This document shows, piece by piece, positions 18,427 through 26,790 of a DNA stretch of 64,000 nt. Each line of letters starts with the position of its first letter. The stretch's first letter is position 1. Both the position numbers and the translations under genes were made by a program. The DNA comes from Bog-473 sp963737745 (GTDB lineage Bacteria > Actinomycetota > Acidimicrobiia > Acidimicrobiales > RAAP-2), in assembly GCA_963737745.1 (NCBI GenBank), contig CAVTTR010000008.1, positions 1 through 64,000 of the forward strand. Reading direction: 5' to 3'. Below the pieces are notes generated by a model. The model worked only from the letters and a program-made list of their open reading frames with translations, searched no databases and was not told the DNA's origin.

Positions 18427-19842
18427 TCAGGCGCCCGAGCCGTAGAACACCGCATCGCCGAAGGTGAAGATGCCGCCGTCGGCCCCGACAAACCAATAAC
18501 CCTTTCCCGTCGGGGTGGCGGCCATGGACACGATCGGCTTGTTGAGTGTCTTTCCGCCCATGGAGCCGTAGAACACCGCATCGCCGAAGGTGAAGATGCC
18601 GCCGTCGGCCCCGACGAACCAATAACCCTTTCCCGTCGGGGTGGCGGCCATGGACACGATCGGCTTGTTGAGTGTCTTTCCGCCCATGGAGCCGTAGAAC
18701 ACCGCATCGCCGAAGGTGAAGATGCCGCCGTCGGCCCCGACAAACCAATAACCCTTTCCCGTCGGGGTGGCGGCCATGGACACGATCGGCTTGTTGAGTG
18801 TCTTTCCGCCCATGGAGCCGTAGAACACCGCATCGCCGAAGGTGAAGATGCCGCCGTCGGCCCCGACGAACCAATAACCCTTTCCCGTCGGGGTGGCGGC
18901 CATGGACACGATCGGCTTGTTGAGTGTCTTTCCGCCCATGGAGCCGTAGAACACCGCATCGCCGAAGGTGAAGATGCCGCCGTCGGCCCCGACGAACCAA
19001 TAACCCTTTCCCGTCGGGGTGGCGGCCATGGACACGATCGGCTTGTTGAGCTGAGTGGTCGACTCGTCGCCGCCGCTGGCGAAGTCGCCGTAGGCGAACA
19101 GCTTGCCAAACGACGTGAGAATGGCGTACCCCGCGCCATCCGCACTCGAAGCCATGGCGACCACCTGGCAGTTCGTCGCAACTGAGGAGCACGGGGGTGA
19201 CGGAGGCGCCGTGGTCCAACAGGCCACCGTCTGTTCGGCCGTCGAATTGTCGACAGCGACCGCCGTTGTACACGTGGGATCGACTTCCCACGGGGGCACG
19301 CAGGACACCACTCGGCACACGATCCGGCCCATGCAGCTGACATCCTGATTGCACTGGCCATAACGAAACTGCAAGCACCCGGTCATGTACGAGCTGCAGC
19401 CCTCCGGACCGCAGCCGCAATTCGTCCCGTCGCATTGGGTTTCGCAGAATGGGAATCCGCTCGAACAGCCGGTGGTGCACTGACAGGTGGCATTGCAGTC
19501 CATGTAGTAGCGGGGACCGCCACAGAAAGAGGAGTTATCCGCCTTCCACCAACCCCCCATCACCGTGTTGCTCGGGCAGTAGTTGTATCCCCCATTCACC
19601 GAACAGCAGAAATCTGTGAATCCGGAGCAACACGGGGTGCCACATCCGCATCTGGAATCGCCGCACGAGCAAATGGCGCCGTAGGCGCTGCCTGGTTTGA
19701 GGGCAAGGTCCATGCCGGCGCCTATGACTACTGCGCTACCGGCGAAAGCCGAGCGGTTGATGAAGCCCCGTCGGGAAAGTCGAGTGCCGAGAAAGGTGGA
19801 CGTTCGCTCCACGAGCGTCGTCGAAAGACTCATCGCCCTCAA
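18427..19842 (-). CDS. Tat-exported cysteine-rich MauA-like protein fused to five 42-residue repeats
   Basis: 471 residues. A Tat signal (SRRGFINRSAFAG) precedes a mature domain of roughly 170 residues with about 28 cysteines. The segment 'FCCSVNGGYNYCPSNTVMGG', then WWKADNSSFC and RYYMDCN, parallels the 'CPPGT..ASWVASC...YRDCCG' region around the first TTQ tryptophan of methylamine dehydrogenase light chain. A second cross-linking Trp is not evident; 'CVPPW' is the only candidate. From about residue 270 come five near-identical repeats (GKGYWFVGADGGIFTFGDA). The start is TTG at 19842 (4-base overlap with the upstream stop) or ATG at 19833. Neighbours are MauD-, MauE- and MauF-like, which supports the relation. 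No MauB lies nearby. Confidence 0.7.
   Translation of the reverse strand: MRAMSLSTTLVERTSTFLGTRLSRRGFINRSAFAGSAVVIGAGMDLALKPGSAYGAICSCGDSRCGCGTPCCSGFTDFCCSVNGGYNYCPSNTVMGGWWKADNSSFCGGPRYYMDCNATCQCTTGCSSGFPFCETQCDGTNCGCGPEGCSSYMTGCLQFRYGQCNQDVSCMGRIVCRVVSCVPPWEVDPTCTTAVAVDNSTAEQTVACWTTAPPSPPCSSVATNCQVVAMASSADGAGYAILTSFGKLFAYGDFASGGDESTTQLNKPIVSMAATPTGKGYWFVGADGGIFTFGDAVFYGSMGGKTLNKPIVSMAATPTGKGYWFVGADGGIFTFGDAVFYGSMGGKTLNKPIVSMAATPTGKGYWFVGADGGIFTFGDAVFYGSMGGKTLNKPIVSMAATPTGKGYWFVGADGGIFTFGDAVFYGSMGGKTLNKPIVSMAATPTGKGYWFVGADGGIFTFGDAVFYGSGA
18434..19050 (-). repeat. Five tandem 126-bp coding repeats
   Basis: Unit starts are spaced exactly 126 bases apart (for example 18437 and 18563). The units are almost identical, with an A/G difference in the CGACRAACC stretch the main variation visible. 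They encode the 42-residue repeat at the C-terminus of the MauA-like protein. Such identity means recent duplication and makes copy number uncertain in assembly. Confidence 0.92.
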
Positions 19843-20408
19843 CGCTTCCCGAACACGTCAACGGCCTGACGAACGGCCTCGAGGCGGCCAAGCATGGACA
19901 GGGTCAGGTAGGTCAGCCACGCGCCGACAGCGGACGCCAAAAATATCGGCACCCCGTGCAACGGTTGGTGACTGACGACGGTGGCAATGGTTGTCGCCGA
20001 GGATGTGGCCGCAGCCACCCACACCGCGGCCAATGCCACGAACAGGTCGACGAGAACGTGAAGCAGCGTGGCGGGGGTTTCAGGAGTGCCGAAACAACCA
20101 CAACTCGCGAGTGGGCCGCCCCGCGCCCGGGCGTACGCCACGACTCCGGCGAAGACGATATAAGAACCCGCAACGAACGCCGCCAATAACGGCCGTGGCA
20201 AGACAGCCGCCACTAGACCGAGCCCCGCCTCGAGGGTTGCCACTATCCGGATGATGCCTCGCATCCGCCGTACGTCGACCAAAGCAGTGATTCGCTTCGG
20301 CGTCAGTTGAGCGAGAGCCCGGGCCGTATCGCCGGGACGGAGCGCCTTCATCACTCCTGCGACGAACAGGAGCGCGCAGCCGATCAGGTACGGTCCGATC
20401 AGTTCCAA
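19839..20408 (-). CDS. MauE/DoxX-like membrane protein
   Basis: About 189 residues with four or more transmembrane helices: 'LIGPYLIGCALLFVAGVMKAL', 'IVATLEAGLGLVAAVLP', a central 'LASCGCFGTPETPATLLHVLVDLFVA', and a C-terminal helix. The CGCFG motif with following Pro/His is the MauE signature; MauE is needed for maturation of the methylamine dehydrogenase light chain. No ATG fits. TTG at 20408 gives a 10-base overlap with the upstream stop and a natural N-terminus; the frame is open further but reads as nonsense. Third gene of the Mau-like operon. Confidence 0.75.
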   Translation of the reverse strand: MELIGPYLIGCALLFVAGVMKALRPGDTARALAQLTPKRITALVDVRRMRGIIRIVATLEAGLGLVAAVLPRPLLAAFVAGSYIVFAGVVAYARARGGPLASCGCFGTPETPATLLHVLVDLFVALAAVWVAAATSSATTIATVVSHQPLHGVPIFLASAVGAWLTYLTLSMLGRLEAVRQAVDVFGKR

Positions 20409-20890
20409 GAGGCGGTCCGCACGCTTGTCGTGAGCGGTAGGGGGCTGACCGAGAGCGCGGCGAGAAGCGTGTTGACACGCGGCACCAAGGCGTCGCGTCG
20501 AGCATGACTCCCGAGGACAGCGTAGAACGTGAAGGGTCGCCCGGCTTCGGTGAAGAACCACTGCGTTCCGGACTGCCCTCCGACTGCACGCCGCAGGACG
20601 GTTGATCGAAAATCGTCGGCGCACAAAGACCGTTGCATTCCCTGCCGGGCGAACAGCGCTTTCCCGATGCTCTCGGGTCCGTATTCGAAGAGGGCGGCGA
20701 ATATGTCATTCGGCCCCATGAGGGTCACAGCACCACTGCCGAAATCGCCCACGTCCTGGGGGAGGGGAAATGTTGCAAAGTGCGCAACCGGATATGACAC
20801 CTCACCTTCGAGATGGGCACGTCGGAAGATGCGCCCCTCGAAGCCGTCGGGCAGCGCGGCGATGATGCCGTGAGCACGCAACATGGCCAT
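20399..20890 (-). CDS. Conserved-looking hypothetical protein in Mau-like operon
   Basis: 163 residues, soluble, with no signal peptide or membrane helix. It opens MAMLRAHGIIAALPDGFEGRI, followed by 'RRAHLEGEVSYPVAHFATFPLP' and 'TLMGPNDIFAALFEYGPESIGKALFARQG'. No family recognised. It starts 2 bases after the MauD-like stop and overlaps the MauE-like gene by 10 bases, so it is translated as part of the operon and is likely a dedicated component of the system. It has one cysteine (SLCADDF). Confidence 0.75.
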   Translation of the reverse strand: MAMLRAHGIIAALPDGFEGRIFRRAHLEGEVSYPVAHFATFPLPQDVGDFGSGAVTLMGPNDIFAALFEYGPESIGKALFARQGMQRSLCADDFRSTVLRRAVGGQSGTQWFFTEAGRPFTFYAVLGSHARRDALVPRVNTLLAALSVSPLPLTTSVRTASWN

Positions 20891-20892
20891 CG

Positions 20893-21766
20893 CTAACCGA
20901 CTCTTTCGACCGGGTCAGTCTTCAGTGCATCGTGGTCGTCTGGAACATGTGTGGTGGGATCCGGAGTGAAGACATCCGACAAGGATCTCGGATAGAGGCT
21001 GCGATGGCCGGGATGGATCCCCGCGGCCAATAGCTCTTCATCATTGGCCGATTCCCGGGTCGGCCCGTCGAGACCTTCGGCAAACACCTGGCTCCGACTG
21101 GCCAGGCCGAACGGCCGCACATCGACCTGGGCCCGTCGCACCAGCTCAACCACCTGGCTGAAATGATGAGCCACTCCCTCGCCGATGCGGCGGGCCGAAC
21201 CTCCGTCGACGAGAACAAAGAAGGGGGAGCCGGGCACTTCGTAATCCCCCCATGCTTCGGTCGACATGATGGTGAGCAGGCCCTCGCGTGCCTTTGCGTC
21301 GACTTCCGCCGGGATCTCGTACTCGGGACCTTTGGTGACCACCAGAAGGCGTGTTCCATCGGGGAGGCCAAGCTCGTCCGGCTTCTGGAACGCGTCCCAA
21401 AAACCGGCGCAGGTGGCGCAGCCGGAGGACAGGAAGGCGATGAGAGTAAGCGTGTCATGGCCGGTAACCGCCACGGCCAACGCGTCGCCCTTGGGCGTGA
21501 CACCGGCGACCGTCGGAGCCGACACGGCGTCCCGCTCGGCTGGAAGTGGGGGGCCCAGGGTGAACGGAATGGCGACGGAGCGCGCCGACGGAGTCGACTC
21601 CTTGGTGGTGCCCACGCTGATCCGGTTCAGTGGCAGAGGGATCGCCTACTCCCGCGCCGAGGTCATGGAGCGCTTTGAGGATGTCGGCATGACTTCTGAG
21701 CAGACCCGCAACCAGTATTCCAAGCAAGAGAACGACGAAAGTCAAAACGAGAACGAGAGCCACCAT
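20893..21766 (-). CDS. MauD/TlpA-like membrane-anchored thioredoxin-fold protein, frameshifted
   Basis: Starts MVALVLVLTFVVLLLGILVA (N-terminal anchor; AAAGGA upstream), then 'LLRSHADILKALHDLGAG'. The thioredoxin part follows in another frame: 'LTLIAFLSSGCATCAGFWDAF' with CATC active site, 'RLLVVTKGP', and 'YEVPGSPFFVLVDGG' with the cis-Pro. The break is near 21640; the span of 874 bases equals 291 codons plus one extra base. This is the layout of MauD, which forms disulfides in the secreted light chain. First gene of the operon reaching to 17592. Confidence 0.75.
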
Positions 21767-21892
21767 TGCGTGTCCTTTGCGTCGGGGGAACGACGCGAAC
21801 TCTATCGGCCGAGGTCGCGCGATCAGGGACACTTCTCTCGCCCCTCACATCCAACCGCCGGGTACCGGGTGGACCGAAATTAAGGTGGAGCC

Positions 21893-22324
21893 GTGAACGA
21901 CATGGACGAGCTCGTCGAGCAGCTACTGCGTACGTACGCCACCATTACCGTCGTCGGCGCCAGTAACGATCCGGCGAAGGCAGCCCACCGTGTGCCGGCC
22001 CAGATGCAGTCACGCGGATGGCACATCATTCCCGTCAACCCGCATGCCGACGAGCTTTTCGGGGAAACCGTCTACCGCTCTCTGGTCGCGGTCCCTGGTC
22101 CGCTCGGGATGGTCAACGTATTTCGCCCATCGGCGCAAACGCCCGAGATCGCACGTCAGGCGGTCGCCGCCGGCGCAACCGCCTTGTGGCTCCAGCTCGG
22201 GATCATGTCCGAAGAAACCCGCACCATCGCCGAAAGCGCCGGCTTGCTCTACGTCGAGGACCGCTGTCTCAGCATTGAGCAGCAACGACTCGGCCTCTAC
22301 GCCCCGCGAGGTTTGGACGCTTGA
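21893..22324 (+). CDS. CoA-binding domain protein (YccU type)
   Basis: A 143-residue stand-alone CoA-binding Rossmann domain. It has 'ATITVVGASNDPAKAAHRVPAQMQSRGWHIIPVNPHADELFGE', 'VNVFRPSAQTPEIARQAVAAGA', 'LWLQLGI' and 'VEDRCLSIEQQRLG'. This is the normal length and motif order of the YccU/CoA_binding_2 family. The start is GTG at 21893, 13 bases after GGTGGAGCC-type sequence. It is divergent from the Mau-like operon; the 126-base gap must hold both promoters. Cellular role of the family is poorly known. Confidence 0.88.
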   Translation: MNDMDELVEQLLRTYATITVVGASNDPAKAAHRVPAQMQSRGWHIIPVNPHADELFGETVYRSLVAVPGPLGMVNVFRPSAQTPEIARQAVAAGATALWLQLGIMSEETRTIAESAGLLYVEDRCLSIEQQRLGLYAPRGLDA

Positions 22325-22534
22325 CGAGCCCATCCGCATCCCGCAGCTCTTGTGTCCTATGTCCCGGCGCGACGACCCGGGGCCCGCAACCCTCTGATGT
22401 CCCAGGGGTAGGTCTCGCACAGTGAACATTTATTCTTCTCATACCTTTCCTTGACCTGGCATACAGATCCGCACGGTTCAATGCTGCCTAATGGCAGGGT
22501 CCACTAGAGCGAGACCACAGCCGAAGGAGACACG

Positions 22535-24191
22535 ATGACGGACCAAGATTTCGAACAGCACAGCAACCCGGACGCTCAACAGCACACGCCCCCGCTTCCG
22601 CCCCCCGGCGCACCAGTGCCTGGGACCGGGACCGGACCGGGATCGCACTGCCGCCGGTCGGCGGCGCGTGTCCCGAGGCAGTACAGATTCCTCAGCCGTA
22701 TCAGAACGCCCAGGGTGAAGAACCCGCGACCGCAATGCCCGCTCCGACCCCTCCCGACGGAGTTCCCTATGGCACGTATGCCCTCGGAGCCTTAGCGGGG
22801 AACCCCCAGCTGGGTTCCCCTTCGGGATCCGGCTACGGGGGTCCACCGCCCAATTCTGGGCCTCCTAACTGGGTTGCGGCACCCCAGCCGGGCTCCCCGC
22901 GGCCTACCGGCAACCGCCGACGCATGGCTGCGGTCATCGGTGCCGCTGCCGTCGTTGCCCTGGCCGCGGGAGCCGGCATCGGCCATGTGGCCTGGACGAG
23001 CAATTCGAACTCCGTCTCAGCCTCGTCCTCGACCGCCACTCCCCCGTCATCGAACGGTTCCGGGTCCGGCGGGTCACGGTCTGGATCAGGGTCGTCCGGT
23101 TTCGGGTCGTCCGGTTTCGGTTCTTCCGGCACCGGCTCAAACGGCTCCAGTTCGTCCGGGTCCTCGGGACCGGGTGACGTCTCTGCCATCGCGAGCAAGG
23201 TCGACCCCGGCTTGGTGGATATCAACACCACGCTCGGATATCAGGGAGAAGAAGCTGCGGGCACCGGTATCGTCCTGACCTCTTCAGGAGAGATCTTGAC
23301 CAATAACCACGTCATCGACGGTGCGACCACCATCAGCGTGACGGACGTCGGCAACGGCAAGACATACTCGGCCAGCGTGGTGGGTTACAGCCGCACGAAG
23401 GACATTGCCGTTCTTCAACTCCACGGCGCGTCGGGGTTGCAGACTGCGACCATCGGCAACTCTTCGAACGTGTCGGTTGGCCAAGGTGTCGTGGGCATCG
23501 GAAACGCCGGCGGCACCGGGGGAACGCCGAGCGCTGCCGGAGGGACGGTCACCGCGCTCAACCAGTCCATCACGGCCAGTGACGAAGGCGATGGATCGTC
23601 CGAGCAACTGACCGGCCTCATCGAGACCAACGCAGACATTCAGGCAGGAGATTCGGGCGGCTCGCTCGTGAACACCTCAGGAGCGGTTATCGGCATTGAC
23701 ACTGCCGCCTCAGCCGGATTCTCGTTCCAGGCCTCGGGTCAGTCGTCCGGCAACCAGGGTTATGCCATCCCGATCAATGAGGCGATCACCATCGCCAAGC
23801 AGATCGAGGCAGGGACTGCCTCCTCTGCTGTCCACATCGGTGCGACCGCCTTCCTCGGCGTAGAGGTTGCGCAGACATCATGTGACAGCAGTGGAAGCTC
23901 CGGCTTCGGCGGAGGGTTCGGTGGCAACTTCGGCAGTGGGTCCGGGGTAGTACATCTTCTTCGGGAGCCTTGATCTGTTCCGTTGTCACAAGTGGGCCGG
24001 CACAGGAAAGCGGTCTCGCCGCAGGTGACACCATTTCGTCTTTCAACGGCCAGACGGTGGCGTCGCCCAGTGCGCTCACGAATTTCCTTCTGCCCTACCA
24101 CCCTGGCGACAAGGTGACCATTGGCTGGACGGATTCCTCAGGCCAGACTCACTCAGCGTCGGTGCAGTTGTCGTCAGGACCCCCCCAATAG
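22535..24191 (+). CDS. HtrA/DegP-type S1C serine protease with PDZ domain, two frameshifts
   Basis: The N-terminus is a long Pro/Gly-rich cytoplasmic region (MTDQDFEQHSNPDAQQHTPP), then one membrane helix (AAVIGAAAVVALAAGAGIG) and a Ser/Gly linker. The trypsin-like domain has His in TNNHVIDGAT, Asp in TKDIAVLQL and Ser in QAGDSGGSLV. A C-terminal PDZ domain follows (SGLAAGDTISSFNGQ). Two single-base losses break it: one around 22620-22645 in the Pro-rich part, one near 23945 in a Gly/Ser loop just before 'ICSVVTSGPAQESG'. AAGGAG precedes the ATG. Outer-surface quality-control protease. A terminator-like hairpin follows. Confidence 0.87.
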
Positions 24192-24251
24192 GGCGACTTC
24201 CTTCATCGATCTTCTTAGAGACGAGGTGGTCGATTCCAATTAGGATCGTCG

Positions 24252-24287
24252 GGTTGCCTGGCCTGTTTTCCCGCAGGTCAGGCAACC
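24252..24287. terminator. Hairpin after the HtrA-type gene
   Basis: GGTTGCCTGGCCTG (24252-24265) pairs with CAGGTCAGGCAACC (24274-24287) with one mismatch and an 8-base loop. It lies 60 bases after the protease stop. No U-tract follows, as is common for actinobacterial terminators. Confidence 0.6.
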
Positions 24288-24398
24288 TGATGGCGGGAGC
24301 TCAGGGAATCGATTCGTGTGCCGGTTCCGTCCGACGCCCCATTGAGCGAGTTGGTCTGTACCCTAAGGCGCAGTCTGAATCGTTGAAGGGAGCTCCAC

Positions 24399-24731
24399 GT
24401 GTCCATTCGTCATCACCTCTACGTCCCGCCGAGCGACGTCGCGGCGGCGGCCGACATCTCGTATGTCGAGATGCCGCTGAGCGATGAAGAACTCTGTTGC
24501 CTCGCCCTGGCCGCGGATCCCCACGCCCCGCTGAGCGAGGACGCTGTCCCCCTCAGCTTCCATCTGACTCAGTTCGCTGGAGCGGCACTTCCCGGCTGGT
24601 ACATGGCACCAGCGATGGCGCGAGGCAATCGACGTTGGCGAAGGCCAGTCGTCGTGACCATCATTTCGGCCTTCTTGCTCATTGAAGCCTTGGGCCTCTG
24701 CAATACCTTCGGCCAGCTGACCTTCGCCTAG
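24399..24731 (+). CDS. Small hypothetical membrane protein (110 aa)
   Basis: The start is GTG at 24399 with GAAGGGAGC eight bases upstream. The N-terminal 75 residues are acidic and soluble (PLSDEELCCLALAADPHAPLSEDAVPLSF). A basic stop-transfer (RGNRRWRRP) then precedes a single transmembrane helix (VVVTIISAFLLIEALGL). No family recognised. It may be a tail-anchored membrane protein. Convergent with lsr2, with 91 bases between stops. Confidence 0.6.
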   Translation: MSIRHHLYVPPSDVAAAADISYVEMPLSDEELCCLALAADPHAPLSEDAVPLSFHLTQFAGAALPGWYMAPAMARGNRRWRRPVVVTIISAFLLIEALGLCNTFGQLTFA

Positions 24732-24822
24732 CGACTGTGCGGAGCGCTCGCCGCGCTTCACGTGAAACTCACATTCAATCTTTGGCGGTCCCGCTGGCTC
24801 ATTTAGCGAGCGACGTACAAAC

Positions 24823-25173
24823 CTACGGCTTGCCTGCCGCAACCCAGCTGTTTACACGGCTATCGCTGATTCGTCGTGCTGTGGCCATATTTGCCCATAC
24901 TCGAAAGCGAGATTTCTCGTCGCTGCTCAGCTGAGAAAACAACGTTTTCTCGCTGGAATTCGTGGTGGGACGGACGGCGCGAGTGCGGGACGCAGTACTA
25001 CCACTCGCCCGCCCTTTTGCGATAAAGGGCTCAAATGCGGCACGTACACGGCTCGCATTTTCGCTATTTACATCAATCTCGTAAGACTTGCCATCCAGCG
25101 AGAAATACACGGTTTCCTCGGCGTCCCCACCATCGATATCGTCCGTCAGCTTAACTATTACCGTTTTTGCCAT
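24823..25173 (-). CDS. lsr2: Lsr2-type nucleoid-associated protein
   Basis: 116 residues. The N-terminal dimerisation domain MAKTVIVKLTDDIDGGDAEE, then TVYFSLDGKSYEIDVN, is unmistakably Lsr2, an H-NS-like protein that bridges AT-rich DNA. A basic Ser/Thr linker follows. The C-terminal domain 'SRFRVWANMATARRISDSRVNSWVAAG' keeps the W and helix pattern but has RRI where Lsr2 normally has the minor-groove RGR. It lies in a locally AT-rich stretch, which would allow self-silencing. Stand-alone gene. Confidence 0.88.
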   Translation of the reverse strand: MAKTVIVKLTDDIDGGDAEETVYFSLDGKSYEIDVNSENASRVRAAFEPFIAKGRASGSTASRTRAVRPTTNSSEKTLFSQLSSDEKSRFRVWANMATARRISDSRVNSWVAAGKP

Positions 25174-25552
25174 TAAGCCATAATGCCAGAATGAAACGAT
25201 ATAAGCGAATTTCGCGACCGACTTGAAAAAATAGCCCTAAGTCTATGGGCATTCTTTCAATCCTTCCTAGTAGAGCAGGCCCTACATTAGGCCCAATATG
25301 TTTAGTAAGCGCTCGTAGTGTGGGAGGTGTCGATCTGCGCAGAGTCAGGTCGCCGTGGTCTGGTTGGATGCATCGTCCAGATTTGGACGCGATTCTCGTA
25401 GGCTTCTGGCGCCCCGGCGCGCCAGATTCGACCCCTTTTCCCCCTCCGTCGGATCATGGTGCGTCGGGGCACAACACACGAGGTCACCCCTACGACCTGC
25501 CGAGAATGGCCGAAGTGACATGGGAACGGAGAATTACCGCCAAAATGGGGTT

Positions 25553-25792
25553 ATGAGCCGACGGAATAATGGGAGGCGAAGCGGGGGTGGCCGACGCCCT
25601 CAAGCTCGGCCGCTTTCCCTGGGATCGCATTGGCGGTCCGACGGCGGCCCCAAGGCGGTATTTCGCTCACAGCAGGACGCCCTGCGCGCCGCCAACGTGA
25701 GACACATCGAATCAGGCGCGATTTTGCAGGCCTATGCATGTGACTTTTGCTCGCAATGGCACCTGGGAAACTCGGCCGGGCGCGAACAGTAG
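25553..25792 (+). CDS. Small hypothetical protein with CxxC-like motif
   Basis: 79 residues. A very basic N-terminus (MSRRNNGRRSGGGRRPQARP) is followed by 'VFRSQQDALRAANVRHIESGAILQAYACDFCSQWHLGN'. The CDFC pair and following histidine suggest a half zinc site or thiol pair. The pattern recalls small RNA- or DNA-binding proteins. The ribosome site is weak. A similar small basic protein is not known to me. It is followed on the same strand by another hypothetical gene 11 bases away. Confidence 0.55.
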   Translation: MSRRNNGRRSGGGRRPQARPLSLGSHWRSDGGPKAVFRSQQDALRAANVRHIESGAILQAYACDFCSQWHLGNSAGREQ

Positions 25793-25803
25793 ACCCAGCT
25801 GTA

Positions 25804-26148
25804 ATGGGTATTGCACCCCCCGATGTAACGGTCGGTCGCAGATGCTGCGATCATGGGGACATCGAACCGGGCGAGAATGACGAGGTCTCTCTGACGACAC
25901 CGGAGGATCTACCGCCTCGGCGCTTCGACGCATGGCGTCGGCGCTCAGCGATCGGCGCGATTGCCTCCGGCATCGCCCTCGGCCTCAAGGACATCTTCCA
26001 ACCAACGAATATCGAGCCGGTGATCACCGCCGAGGCTCCCGGAGACCCTCCGGATGCTCACAACCGCCTGCGAGTTATCCTCGACCCCGATGATCCCACG
26101 AAATCGGTAGCGATCCTTCCAGCCGCCCCAAAGGACATGGAGGGCTAG
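25804..26148 (+). CDS. Hypothetical protein (114 aa)
   Basis: A soluble acidic protein with 'FDAWRRRSAIGAIASGIALGLKDIFQP' in the middle, a short amphipathic segment too weak for a sure membrane helix. It ends 'NRLRVILDPDDPTKSVAILPAAPKD', a beta-rich tail. The ATG at 25804 is chosen because the upstream in-frame sequence belongs to the overlap with the preceding gene. No family recognised. It probably forms a two-gene unit with the 79-residue gene before it. Confidence 0.55.
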   Translation: MGIAPPDVTVGRRCCDHGDIEPGENDEVSLTTPEDLPPRRFDAWRRRSAIGAIASGIALGLKDIFQPTNIEPVITAEAPGDPPDAHNRLRVILDPDDPTKSVAILPAAPKDMEG

Positions 26149-26212
26149 TCGATACGGCAGTGATCCGGCTCACTACCGGCGTTGCATATTACCGTGCCAA
26201 TCAGCCCGGTCA

Positions 26213-26638
26213 TTAAGCGCTTGGCGGCCGATTCACGAACCACATCGGTTGTTCGACGAGGTGTTTGCTTTTCCATCCTTCAGGGGTGCGTACCAAATCG
26301 TGGAAGTAATACCCGCCCGTGGAGCTTTCGCTATCCATGCCGGGGAGCTGCATCGGGTTGAAGAACATAGCCCTTAGTTTTGCGTGATCGCCGTCGAGCT
26401 CGATTTCCACATTGGTGATGTGATGGGTGGCCCACGGAATGTTCTCAAAGCCTTTCTGTAAGAACTCCGCCACCTCTTCGCGGCTTCCACAGAGAACGCC
26501 CGATTGGCTGTAATCGACAACGGCGTCCTCGGTGAAAACGGATCGCCAAAGATCCCAATCGTGCGTATCGACGCCCCTGGCGTAGCGGGCCAGCAATTCA
26601 TAGATTTCCAGCTTGTCGGCAACCGCCTGAACATCCAT
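26213..26638 (-). CDS. NTF2/SnoaL-like protein
   Basis: A 141-residue cone-shaped alpha+beta barrel: 'DKLEIYELLARYARGVDTHDWDLWRSVFTEDAVVDY', 'HHITNVEIELDGDHAKLRAMFFNP' and 'YYFHDLVRTPEGWKSKHLVEQPMWF'. This is the SnoaL_4-type motif series found in ring-hydroxylating dioxygenase small subunits and steroid-isomerase relatives. GGGGAGGACAAGCC lies upstream of the ATG. It is divergent from the ABC1 kinase gene. Specific activity unknown. Confidence 0.87.
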   Translation of the reverse strand: MDVQAVADKLEIYELLARYARGVDTHDWDLWRSVFTEDAVVDYSQSGVLCGSREEVAEFLQKGFENIPWATHHITNVEIELDGDHAKLRAMFFNPMQLPGMDSESSTGGYYFHDLVRTPEGWKSKHLVEQPMWFVNRPPSA

Positions 26639-26790
26639 GGCTTGTCCTCCCCTAGAGCCAACAGTCGTCGGGAGCCTAACAAAAGGGCTCTCGCGAAGGG
26701 TCTTCGGGGCCTACGAAGGCGATCGAAAGGGAAGAGACAGGCGCGGCTACGCCGTCGTAGACGAGCCAGAGGGTCGGTACACTCCGATTC

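Noticed and set aside
16151..19050. Regular 126-bp repeats could be taken for CRISPR or satellite DNA
   Set aside because: Both arrays stay open as 42-residue protein repeats in long genes, units are contiguous without spacers, and no cas genes are present.
17592..19361. A 589-residue open frame spanning the MauF-like gene and the antisense-frame of the repeat region
   Set aside because: Only its last 273 residues look like protein. The rest is the shifted frame of the repeats (Ser/Arg/Pro-rich), an artefact of high GC.
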